DNA of 64,000 nt from Flavobacterium panici (lineage in GTDB: Bacteria; Bacteroidota; Bacteroidia; Flavobacteriales; Flavobacteriaceae), in NCBI RefSeq assembly GCF_903819335.1, contig NZ_CAIJDE010000047.1:62001-126000 (forward strand), given 5' to 3'. Positions 44,463-52,315 of the stretch are shown one piece after another. The notes under the pieces were generated by a model, which worked only from the letters and a program-made list of their open reading frames with translations, was not told the origin of the DNA and did not search any database. The stretch's first letter is position 1. Each line of letters opens with the position of its first letter. The translations under genes were made by a program, and so were the position numbers.

Positions 44463-45467
44463 TTACAGCAGCGGAGAAGCAATCGATTCTAATTGCTGAT
44501 AAACTTGTTTTACTTCCTGAGAATTTTCTTTTTGCAAAACCATCAAAGCATCGGCGGTGTAAATCAAAATGCAATTTTTAACGCCGATAAAAGTGGTATG
44601 CAATGAAGTTCCTATAACAATATTTCTGTTGGCATCAATGGGATGTCCTTTTTGAACCAAATAATCATAAACCGATTCGAAAGAACCTAAATCTGACCAG
44701 CCAAAATGTGCGGGAACAACTTTAATGTCTTTACTTCGTTCCATAACCGCATAATCAATGCTTATAGAAGGAATATTGATTGATAATTCATAGTTCAAAA
44801 AGCCATTTGTATTGTTTTCCCAAGCTATTTTTGAAGCTTTGAAAACTTCGGGTTCCTGTTTTTCTAGTTCGGATAAAAACTTTCCGGCTTTGAAACAAAA
44901 AAGTCCGCTGTTCCAGAAATAATTTTTCTTTTTAAGATACTTTACTGCCGTTTCAAAATCAGGTTTTTCATGAAATGCGATTACATTTTCATCCTCAAAT
45001 TCGATATAACCGTAACCTGTTTCCGGTTTAGTGGGTTCTATGCCAAAGGTTACTAAATAATCCTGATTAGCTAATACAATGGCGTGCCATAAAGCATTAT
45101 TGTATAATTCGCTGCCTTCTATAATATGGTCTGAGGGGGTTATCAATAAAATATCGTCTGGTTTTGATGCAAATGCAGCAAAGGCAATTGCTGCGGCTGT
45201 ATTACGAGGAACGGCTTCTACAATATGAGTAAAATGCTTATTGAGTTTTGACATAATCGCATTCGTCATTTTGTAGTTTTCAATATTTCCAACAACTATC
45301 ATTTTGGTTGAAACATTTTCGTTACGAGCTACTGTTTTTTCAAAAAGTGATTGTCCGTCAAAAAGTTCAAGATATTGTTTTGGAAGTGTTTTTCTGGAAA
45401 GAGGCCATAATCTGCTGCCAACTCCGCCAGTTAAAACTACATGAGTAATAGTGGTACTAATTGCCAT
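44463..45467 (-). CDS. manC: Mannose-1-phosphate guanylyltransferase
   Basis: This 334-residue nucleotidyltransferase has the pyrophosphorylase motif GGVGSRLWPLSRKTLPKQYL at the N-terminus, followed by TPSDHIIEG and FHEKPDFETAVKYLKKKNYFWNSG, the mannose-1-phosphate site. The protein ends after the left-handed-helix part and lacks the phosphomannose isomerase domain of the bifunctional ManC, so another enzyme must supply mannose-1-phosphate. It makes GDP-mannose for gmd and fcl. Its start overlaps the cytidylyltransferase gene by 11 bases. Confidence 0.93.
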   Translation of the reverse strand: MAISTTITHVVLTGGVGSRLWPLSRKTLPKQYLELFDGQSLFEKTVARNENVSTKMIVVGNIENYKMTNAIMSKLNKHFTHIVEAVPRNTAAAIAFAAFASKPDDILLITPSDHIIEGSELYNNALWHAIVLANQDYLVTFGIEPTKPETGYGYIEFEDENVIAFHEKPDFETAVKYLKKKNYFWNSGLFCFKAGKFLSELEKQEPEVFKASKIAWENNTNGFLNYELSINIPSISIDYAVMERSKDIKVVPAHFGWSDLGSFESVYDYLVQKGHPIDANRNIVIGTSLHTTFIGVKNCILIYTADALMVLQKENSQEVKQVYQQLESIASPLL

Positions 45468-45891
45468 TAGAATGTATTAAAATTTCTTTTTGATACACTT
45501 CATGACGAAGGTTAGTACTCGAAAAACGATGGTCGCGGGTATTAAAATACAACTCGATTCCTTTTTCTTCGCAATAGGCTCTTCCTGTAAAGTCTTTCTC
45601 TTTATATTCATCTCCTAAAACACGCATATCGATAGTAAAAGATTTTAAAATATCTTCTAAATCCTGCTCTGTTGCATAAGGTACAATTTCGTCGACAAAT
45701 TTACACGCTTTTAACTGTATGTATCTTTCGACAACAGTCTGCGTTGGTTTGTTTTTTGTTGGGCGGTCTAACGTTGGATCAGTCTGCAGGCCAACAATTA
45801 AATAATCACAATTTTGTTTCGCTTCTTCAAGCATTTTTACGTGTCCCGCGTGCAGCAAGTCAAAGGCACTAAAGGTTATTCCAATTTTCAT
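45457..45891 (-). CDS. Cytidylyltransferase-like nucleotidyltransferase (TagD/HldE-C type)
   Basis: This 144-residue single-domain protein has the nucleotidylyltransferase motif FDLLHAGHVKMLEEAK, with the HxGH signature, plus VERYIQLKACKFVDEIV, MRVLGDEY and the C-terminal HRFSSTNLR, equivalent to the ISST motif. It may activate glycerol-3-phosphate or another phosphorylated polyol with CTP for the polysaccharide, or be a FAD-synthetase-like or phosphoethanolamine-type enzyme; the substrate is not determined. It is the first gene of the minus-strand locus and overlaps manC by 11 bases. Confidence 0.82.
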   Translation of the reverse strand: MKIGITFSAFDLLHAGHVKMLEEAKQNCDYLIVGLQTDPTLDRPTKNKPTQTVVERYIQLKACKFVDEIVPYATEQDLEDILKSFTIDMRVLGDEYKEKDFTGRAYCEEKGIELYFNTRDHRFSSTNLRHEVYQKEILIHSNGN

Positions 45892-46447
45892 CTTTTTAAT
45901 GTTTTAAATTAAATAATCAGTTTATGAATGGAGTAATGATTTGTGAAAAAGTATTGTGAACCTGTTTACTGGGGTTTTGGCGCTATTTTTTAAAATTTAA
46001 AAAATGGGTTCCCCGTGAATAGTTACAATTTGTACTACTCAAAAAAGAAAAAATTAGGTGTATAAAAACTAAAAATATTGTGGTTTTTGACTGTTTTAAA
46101 AAGATTAATTTCTGTTATGCAAAAACAGAAAATTAAAATCCATAATATCAATCTGAATACAACAATAATTTAAGATAAAATTATGATAATGAAGATGATA
46201 AGAAATTACTTTTTTGTAACTAAATGTCCTGAATAAGGAAAAATTAGCATGAAAACCATAAATAATTTTCGTCTCACCAGATTAAATTTACATCCTATAT
46301 TAATACTGAAATGGTGCTTCAAGACTTATAAATCTTTAACGATTATTAACAGTTATAAGGAAAACTATTTTTAGAAAAAATAAATACCAATACAAGCTTA
46401 CCTTACTTTAAAACTGATTTACAATTACTATAAATAAATTAAGAATT
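45892..46447. other. 556-base divergent control region between polysaccharide locus and UpxY-like gene
   Basis: No coding frame of substance is visible. The region should contain the promoter and leader of the minus-strand polysaccharide locus and the promoter of the plus-strand antiterminator gene. An AT-only near-palindrome spans about 45984-46007, next to a GGGTTCCCCGTG stretch. TCCTGAATAAGGA (around 46226-46240), a short inverted repeat, has a near copy (TCTGAATAAGGAA) upstream of the NRPS genes around 51853-51865. No fully matched TTG / TAnnTTTG promoter was found in either direction. Confidence 0.55.
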
Positions 46448-46915
46448 ATGAAGTGGTATGTAGTCTATACAAAACCCAAATGGGAAAAAAGAGCAGCAGA
46501 ACAATTAACGAAGTATAACATTAATTGTTACTGCCCTCTGATTAAAAAAACACAGCAAAGATCTGATAGAAAAATAAAGGTAGAAGTGCCGTTATTTAAC
46601 AACTATATCTTTGTGCAAATACCTGAAAAAGATAGAAATATGGTGTTTTATTCTCCGGGTGTAGTTCGATATTTATTTTGGTTGGGAAGACATGCAATTG
46701 TAAAAGACCAGGAAATCGAGACGATAAAAGAATGGCTTAATTGTGGAGATACTGCTAAAGAAATTTCAGTGATGCAATACCAAATAGGTGATAAAATACA
46801 TTTGAATTCCGGGCCTTTTTGTGATCAGAATGCCGTTATAAAAGACATTACAAAAACGCATTATGTTTTAATTTTAGAATCTTTGGGATATGTTTTAAAA
46901 GTAAAACATAAGTAA
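46448..46915 (+). CDS. UpxY-type NusG-like transcription antiterminator
   Basis: This 155-residue protein starts MKWYVVYTKPKWEKRAAEQL, the classic NusG N-terminal (NGN) domain opening, and continues with VEVPLFNNYIFVQIPEKDRNMVFYSPGVVRYLFWLGR. A KOW-like C-terminal part (GDKIHLNSGPFCDQNAVIKDI) follows. This matches UpxY/RfaH-like specialised NusG paralogues that permit elongation through long polysaccharide operons in Bacteroides and relatives. It lies next to the polysaccharide locus but on the opposite strand, so it is not the first gene of that transcript as in Bacteroides loci. It is followed by a strong terminator. Confidence 0.9.
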   Translation: MKWYVVYTKPKWEKRAAEQLTKYNINCYCPLIKKTQQRSDRKIKVEVPLFNNYIFVQIPEKDRNMVFYSPGVVRYLFWLGRHAIVKDQEIETIKEWLNCGDTAKEISVMQYQIGDKIHLNSGPFCDQNAVIKDITKTHYVLILESLGYVLKVKHK

Positions 46916-46931
46916 TAACATAAATAAAAAC

Positions 46932-46958
46932 AGAGTTCTTATAGGAACTCTTCTTTTT
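46932..46958 (+). terminator. Terminator after the UpxY-like gene
   Basis: AGAGTTC (46932-46938) pairs with GAACTCT (46945-46951) around a TTATAG loop, followed by a T-rich run, 17 bases after the stop codon. It separates the antiterminator gene from the convergent HTH gene. Confidence 0.85.
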
Positions 46959-46968
46959 CAAAAAAATA

Positions 46969-47181
46969 CTAATTGCTCAATCTGAAAATTTCACTTTTTT
47001 TGATTCCTAAAATTTTAACCAGTTTATCCAGTTTTGACAATTTTAGGTCAATCATTCCATTTTCAATTTTTTCATATTTTTTTACACTTATTTCCATCTG
47101 AATAGCAACATATTCAGGAGTATGATTATTCTGCAACCGATACTCTTTTATTCTTAAGTAGTAATTTTCCATAACTTTCAT
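46969..47181 (-). CDS. Small XRE-type helix-turn-helix regulator
   Basis: This 70-residue protein consists almost entirely of an HTH_XRE domain: RIKEYRLQNNHTPEYVAIQM for the first two helices, then EISVKKYEKIENGMIDLKLS for the recognition part, then LDKLVKILGIKKSEIF. It probably binds DNA as a dimer. It is similar in size and pattern to the second HTH gene just upstream (47234-47467), suggesting a duplication. Its target is unknown; the antiterminator gene and the surface-protein operon are the nearest candidates. Confidence 0.82.
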   Translation of the reverse strand: MKVMENYYLRIKEYRLQNNHTPEYVAIQMEISVKKYEKIENGMIDLKLSKLDKLVKILGIKKSEIFRLSN

Positions 47182-47233
47182 TTTTAATTATTTATTTTAT
47201 CTATTTAAGCTTGCTTTCTATTTTCCAAATATT

Positions 47234-47467
47234 TTATCTGGTTGTTTCATTAAAAAAAATCGAAACATCGAATTTGAATATGAACTCAATTGAGACTTCT
47301 AAAACTTTTGAGATTTCAATTAATTTAGACACTGTCAAATCAACATCGCCTCTTTCAATTTTGCCATAACCGCTGGTGCTCATTTTTAGTTCGGCCGCCA
47401 CATATTCTCTGGTTAGATTTTTTAATTCTCTTATTTTTCTAATATTTTCGTATACACTGTATTTCAT
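47234..47467 (-). CDS. Small XRE-type helix-turn-helix regulator
   Basis: With the ATG at 47467, this is a 77-residue protein (MKYSVYENIRKIRELKNLTR...). A longer frame would add 20 hydrophobic, non-homologous residues and is not used. The HTH_XRE core reads REYVAAELKMSTSGYGKIERGDVDLTVSKLIEISKVL. It parallels the downstream HTH gene and is separated from it by 52 bases, so both are probably transcribed together. A 423-base or longer gap precedes it, presumably with its promoter; I see no other gene there. Confidence 0.82.
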   Translation of the reverse strand: MKYSVYENIRKIRELKNLTREYVAAELKMSTSGYGKIERGDVDLTVSKLIEISKVLEVSIEFIFKFDVSIFFNETTR

Positions 47468-47892
47468 AAAACAAAAAATATAAATAATCCTTATTTTGAG
47501 ATTACTATTGTACCTCAAAAAATACAATAGAGTGATAATTTGTTTTTCATTATACTTTGTAAAAAAACTACTATTTTACAATAACTGTTTAATTATTAAT
47601 AAAGAATAAAGCTAAATGACCGTTTTTATTTAGTATTCTTTTTAAATCGTGGTTAAAAATATATATTGTTTTCAGTTTATAATAATAAATCTGTTCAAAG
47701 GATTTTAAAATCCGATAAAATACAATTTGCAGCCTTTTACAGCTATCATATTGAGGTAAAAATGGCTGAAAAACTTCTCAAAAAAATGTAAAACCCGGCA
47801 TTATCAGCTGCTTTAAAAGACTGATTCTGTAAGATTTATAATAAGGTTTTGTTTATTAAGAAGAAATATTAAAAATCTTAAATTAAAGAATA

Positions 47893-47934
47893 AAAAAAGA
47901 GGTTCAGATTAAATTAATCTGAACCTCTTTTTTT
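47893..47934. terminator. Strong terminator after the surface-protein operon
   Basis: An 18-bp stem (AAAAAAGAGGTTCAGATT pairing with its complement) encloses an AAATT loop, with A- and T-runs on either side, so it can work in both directions. It lies 17 bases beyond the stop of the minus-strand beta-helix gene. The rest of the gap (47468-47892) is AT-rich with no visible gene. Confidence 0.9.
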
Positions 47935-47950
47935 GTTATTATCTATGTTT

Positions 47951-50140
47951 TTATTGCGTCACCAATAACTGCGGATACGGATTTGGTGTTGTATTAATGA
48001 TTACCGTCGGCACACCCACTTTTACGTTTACTAATAATTTACTCAATGTAGGATTTGCTGATAATGTAGAGTTTACATAAATCGCAGACGAATCATAATA
48101 TAAGTTCGACGGTTTTGCTACCACTACATTTCCTGCAACTGTTGAATTTAGAATGTAATGAAAAGTCGAATTGTACACTACAGGCGCAAACATATTAGAG
48201 CTGTCTGAAAATTTACATCCTTCGATATAAGTAATCATAGCATTTAAAGTTGCCGCTGATGAAGTGTTATTGAAAAAATTAGAACTGTATATCGAAATTG
48301 AATTACTGTTGATTACGCTCGCTCCGGTATAATTACTAAAATCACAATTGGCAATTACAGGATAATTTTGTGCTCCCATATCTAAAGCCGTCTGACCTCT
48401 GTCGAACTTACAGTCTACCCAGGCATTTAAGTTATCTGGTCGGGTTGCCTTCATTGACATTGCCGTTGTACAATTTATAAACTGACTTTTGTAATACATT
48501 GTTTTATCAACATAACTCGATGTATTATAATCACCTGCGTATGGTAATAATGGTTCCTGGAAGAAACCTCTGGTACAATTAACAAAACCTAAATATTCAA
48601 AAAAGTTATTATCAAGCCCCATAATTTGATACAGGTGAATTCCGTTGGTCTGATCTCTAAAAGTAATAAACCTTAAATTTGCATAAGCAATCTGGCCAAT
48701 TCCAACTCCATTTCTTTTACCTGCATATATACCCGTGCTGCCGCCTTGCAGCGTTAAATATGCCAAAATAAAATTAGTGTCGGTTCCTGTGTCTAATGTA
48801 ATTAAAGGGAAATCATCTTTTAAACCAACAATTACCGTTTTCCCCGTTCCTTGTCCTATTATACCATGATTTCCATCAAGATGAACATTTAAGGTACCGC
48901 CTATATAAAATATTCCTTCCGGTAATTCGGCAATTCCTTTTGTATCAATAAGATTTTGAATATACGCTCTTTGATCTGCTTTTCCGGTTCTTTCTGTTTT
49001 CCAGTTTGGTCCCAGCGGATCTGGCAGTGTTTCCCACGTAGTTCTTGCCCAGGGTGTATATTTTGTTCCTAAAATAGTATTGCTAATTGCAGATACAACT
49101 GCTGTATTTGTAATCGTGCTGGTTTGCTCCACTCCATTATATTTTACAGCATTGCTTTTATCTAAATTCCCAAGTAGATCAAAACCTGTTACAGTTCCGC
49201 TTCCTCTTTTGTATCCGCCTTCTCCATCAATTAAAAACATATTGGTTCTGGCCGATATCACATCGTTTGAAGTACGCAAGTATTTATTTAAGAAGGATAC
49301 ATTTTGAGCATCAATATCATAAGATCCTGTTTGAACGGCAGAATAAGCGTTTCCGCCTCCAAAATCAGTAATTTTTAAATTACCCATATTTTTAGCCGTA
49401 AACATTGCTTTTGTTCCTTGTCCGTTTAAATTCCATCCTTCACTGTCAACCCCAACAAAAGTAGCCGATTGTAATCCGGCGATATCTGTTGCGTCGCCCG
49501 CAGGAGTTAAATAATTAGAATGCAGGTTTACGTTTCCATAACTTGGCGTTGTGGCATTTCCTTTCATTATTAATTGATTGGAAATAGACTGCGCCTGATG
49601 TTTTATGATTTTATTATTTCTGAAATAACCCGATGCACTGCAGTCAAACTTAATTTGTCCGCCAATATTGATCAGCTCATTATTAACTAATTGCGCTCCA
49701 CTTCCATTAATGTAAACGTATCTTAAAGTTTTAAGAACGCAATTTGTTATCGGAGCACCCGGTTCAAAAGTAACCGTGCGGTCTACAAATGAAAGTTGTT
49801 CGATGTGTACATTCGTACTTCCGGCAGCGATTTTAATATTCGATACTTTAGATAATGTTGGATGTCCGTATAATCTTTGATTGCTTTTCATTACAAGATC
49901 AACTCCGGAGTAATCTCCTTTTTCTAAACGAACAGCACCATATTGATCTAAAGCAGCCTGAAGCGTTCCTTTTTGCGCAAGCGGCAGTAAATGAGCTTCA
50001 AAATATTTAATTTCTTCTATTTGATTGTTTACGCCTGTTGGTGGTTCCGGTACGGTAACCGGAGCTTCTTCAAGAGCATATTGATAGTTTTGTGAAAAAA
50101 CTGCTGTTGAAAAGAGTAAAAAAAATAGTAACTTTTTCAT
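47951..50140 (-). CDS. Right-handed parallel beta-helix surface protein (pectate-lyase-like fold)
   Basis: This 729-residue exported protein has the signal peptide MKKLLFFLLFSTAVFSQ. From about residue 75 to 690 it consists of repeating short strands and turns with Asn-rich rungs (for example VNNELINIGGQIKFDCSASGYFRNNKI and NSNSISIYSSNFFNN), typical of a pectin-lyase-like beta-helix. It contains a second helix start with LPEGIFYIGGTLNVHLDGNHGIIGQGTG near residue 400. There is no T9SS C-terminal domain and no obvious catalytic triad. Polysaccharide lyase, hydrolase or adhesin-type binding are all possible. It overlaps the upstream gene by 4 bases. Confidence 0.78.
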   Translation of the reverse strand: MKKLLFFLLFSTAVFSQNYQYALEEAPVTVPEPPTGVNNQIEEIKYFEAHLLPLAQKGTLQAALDQYGAVRLEKGDYSGVDLVMKSNQRLYGHPTLSKVSNIKIAAGSTNVHIEQLSFVDRTVTFEPGAPITNCVLKTLRYVYINGSGAQLVNNELINIGGQIKFDCSASGYFRNNKIIKHQAQSISNQLIMKGNATTPSYGNVNLHSNYLTPAGDATDIAGLQSATFVGVDSEGWNLNGQGTKAMFTAKNMGNLKITDFGGGNAYSAVQTGSYDIDAQNVSFLNKYLRTSNDVISARTNMFLIDGEGGYKRGSGTVTGFDLLGNLDKSNAVKYNGVEQTSTITNTAVVSAISNTILGTKYTPWARTTWETLPDPLGPNWKTERTGKADQRAYIQNLIDTKGIAELPEGIFYIGGTLNVHLDGNHGIIGQGTGKTVIVGLKDDFPLITLDTGTDTNFILAYLTLQGGSTGIYAGKRNGVGIGQIAYANLRFITFRDQTNGIHLYQIMGLDNNFFEYLGFVNCTRGFFQEPLLPYAGDYNTSSYVDKTMYYKSQFINCTTAMSMKATRPDNLNAWVDCKFDRGQTALDMGAQNYPVIANCDFSNYTGASVINSNSISIYSSNFFNNTSSAATLNAMITYIEGCKFSDSSNMFAPVVYNSTFHYILNSTVAGNVVVAKPSNLYYDSSAIYVNSTLSANPTLSKLLVNVKVGVPTVIINTTPNPYPQLLVTQ

Positions 50141-50874
50141 TGTCCCGATATAATATAGGAATTTGTGCCTGTTTTTCTAAGAAATCCAAATCTTACGTTC
50201 CCGGCAGCGCTTGTAAACTTAGCACTTCCGCTTGCCGTATAGTTTATTGTTACTCCAGAAGATGCCTGAATGGTTAATACCGCACCATTATGAGCTTCTA
50301 AATTAATAGTATCGCCTGTCAGCATACTCGTAAAATTAGATGTTAATGTTAATGTAGATGTTGCGGTACATTCTATTGTATTATTTACATCTGTAGTAGT
50401 AATGTTTCTGGAAGAGGTAAACGGAATAACTGCCGCTCTTGGTGTTGTAGTAGCTGTACCTACCAGTCTTTCGGCTGTTTTTGCATGTAATGCATAAGGA
50501 ACACTCAAAAGCTGTGTAGTTCCCATAATGTTATAATTAGCTCCTCCGCTTACATCAACTTGTGTCTCTATAAAGTATGGGCCTTTTTCCCATGCAATTG
50601 CACTAAAAGTACCCGTAGTAATATTTCCTGTTCCTATTTCAAGAGAAACCAAACCATTGTTATTGGTAGTCGCAGAATGTGTTTCCTGATAAACAATAGT
50701 TCCCGCTGCACTGCCTTGATGTACAATAACTCTTAGGCTTATTCGCGAGTTGGCAACCAAGTCATTATTCTGTGATCGAATAATAGCCTGATAACTCATT
50801 TTTTCTGGTGATTGTGCATATAACTTAAGCGTAACAGTCACAAATAATACTAGTATGGTAAGCGCAGATTTCAT
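50137..50874 (-). CDS. Bacteroidota surface protein with SYQA-type N-terminal domain
   Basis: This 245-residue exported protein has a signal peptide ending around LYAQS. Residues about 22-135 match a domain frequent in Bacteroidota cell-surface proteins: PEKMSYQAIIRSQNNDLV, then GTIVYQETHSATTNNNGLVSLEIG and GPYFIETQVDVSGGANYNIMGTTQLLSVPYALHA. The C-terminal part is Thr/Ser-rich (TSNFTSMLTGDTINLEAHNG), like a beta-structured attachment domain. Its role is probably structural or adhesive. It overlaps the beta-helix gene by 4 bases, so the two are translated together. Confidence 0.82.
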   Translation of the reverse strand: MKSALTILVLFVTVTLKLYAQSPEKMSYQAIIRSQNNDLVANSRISLRVIVHQGSAAGTIVYQETHSATTNNNGLVSLEIGTGNITTGTFSAIAWEKGPYFIETQVDVSGGANYNIMGTTQLLSVPYALHAKTAERLVGTATTTPRAAVIPFTSSRNITTTDVNNTIECTATSTLTLTSNFTSMLTGDTINLEAHNGAVLTIQASSGVTINYTASGSAKFTSAAGNVRFGFLRKTGTNSYIISGQ

Positions 50875-50885
50875 TGTCTTATTCT

Positions 50886-51404
50886 TTATTTTTTTAATAT
50901 TTTAAATGATTCCAAAATTTTGCCGTCTACATATACCACAAGTATATAAAGAGAAGGAGTTAGGTTATTTAAACTAACCTGAGTTTCGGTTTGATTAATT
51001 TTGTTTTGTTTTAATAGTCGGCCCTGAATGTCATAAAGTCTGTACAATCGGTCTTTACTTTCTAACTCTGGTGCTTTCAGGCTTACATTAACAAAATCTG
51101 CTGCCGGATTTGGGAAAACTAATATGGATACTTCAGGCACCTCAACTTCCGGATTATCCAAAGTTTCATCTGATTCTTGCTGTTGTATTCCCTGAGCTAC
51201 GTTATAACCTGTTCCAATGTAGGTATAGAATACTTGTCCAATTGAATATGTTACAGATCCTGAACTTCCGGTTGCGTTACTTCCGGATGGAATTATAGTT
51301 TCCATGGTATCATTTACCGGCGTATTTTGACTAATCCCTTTAAAAGGAATAAACGCCATCATAATTATGAGTAGGTTTAGGTTTTTTATATTTAAATACT
51401 TCAC
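50886..51404 (-). CDS. T9SS-sorted surface protein
   Basis: This 172-residue protein has a signal peptide ending near GISQN, followed by a repetitive Gly/Ser module (GSNATGSSGSVTYSIGQVFYT) found in many flavobacterial secreted proteins. A T9SS type A sorting domain forms the C-terminus: VFPNPAADFVNVSLKAPE, LYDIQGRLLKQ and a terminal ILKK. It should be exported through the type IX secretion system and attached or released. It starts the three-gene minus-strand operon; the next gene begins 11 bases later. The minus-strand TATTTTTG at 51433-51440 could be its -7 promoter element, though without a matching -33 TTG. Confidence 0.88.
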   Translation of the reverse strand: MKYLNIKNLNLLIIMMAFIPFKGISQNTPVNDTMETIIPSGSNATGSSGSVTYSIGQVFYTYIGTGYNVAQGIQQQESDETLDNPEVEVPEVSILVFPNPAADFVNVSLKAPELESKDRLYRLYDIQGRLLKQNKINQTETQVSLNNLTPSLYILVVYVDGKILESFKILKK

Positions 51405-52315
51405 AGTGCTATAGGCCTTATAATTTATGCTGCAAAAATATTTATTAGCAAAATAAAATCGATATAACGAATTTTATTTCCGATAAACTACACAAAATGT
51501 AGTATTTTAATGACTATTTACCTACATCAAAAAAAATGTTTTTCTATAAATTAATGCGATTATTTAAAAAAAAATAGCTGCCAATATAACTTAAATAATA
51601 GTTCCAAAAATTAAATATTTAACGCTAGTATAAACTGGTTGATACTTAATTACAACGGCAATTTATTTCACTAAATTATATCTCTAAATCCTTTTTATTT
51701 AATCTTTAATTATGAGGTGCTTTTATAAAAAAATACGCACTAAATTAACAGTTATCTATTGAATACAAGATATTTACAGACAACAAAGCTAAATATTTTT
51801 CTATAATAAACCATTACTAAAATAAAGTTTTTCCTTACAAAGGAAAAAATGGTCTGAATAAGGAATTATTGACTTTTAAAAATAAGTCCGCAGATAATTT
51901 TGACTGTAATTTTATCTCTAAAAAAGCTCCTCTTATTTAATGAGAAAATTGCAGACCTAAAATTGATTGAAAAGCGAAGGTCAATTTTAAAAAAAATATC
52001 CCAAATAATTCAAAATATGCAATTCATCGAGAATAATGGCTTTATACAGAAAATGCAAGTATTAGTAAAAAAAAATTACTTTTTTTGATTAACATATTGA
52101 TTACTAGGACATAATTATAATTTCAATAAATGCCAAATCAATGATTAAAAACTACTTATAACCTCTCATTTATTTATTAACGAAGCAGACCATTGTAAAT
52201 AAAAAATACAGTCATTTTATAATGAGCTGTAAACCCGGATGTAAGTCGCGTTTTTCTTAGTTTCCCATTAATTGAATCTTATTATTTGTTCTACTCTAAT
52301 TTTAATACCATTAAA
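51405..52315. other. 911-base divergent non-coding region upstream of the NRPS-PKS genes
   Basis: This AT-rich region contains no convincing gene. It should hold the promoters of the surface-protein operon (minus strand) and of the NRPS-PKS operon (plus strand, see 51869-51902), leaving a leader of about 0.4 kb before the NRPS-PKS ATG. A 62-codon frame at 51900-52088 is low-complexity and lies over the promoter -7 box. Confidence 0.5.
51869..51902 (+). promoter_or_regulatory. Candidate flavobacterial promoter for the NRPS-PKS operon
   Basis: TTG at 51869-51871 and TAATTTTG at 51895-51902 match the Flavobacterium consensus TTG-N17-23-TAnnTTTG, with a spacer of 23 bases at the upper limit. A TCTGAATAAGGAA word that resembles a sequence in the polysaccharide control region lies directly upstream. 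If used, transcription would start about 0.4 kb before the NRPS-PKS start codon. Confidence 0.45.

Noticed and set aside
45892..46447. A sigma-type promoter for the polysaccharide locus
   Set aside because: On the minus strand no TAnnTTTG with a well-spaced TTG was found in this region, so no promoter is called although one must exist.
51900..52088. A 62-codon frame in the NRPS leader
   Set aside because: It is Lys/Ile-rich low-complexity sequence, begins inside the candidate -7 promoter box and has no homology I recognise.
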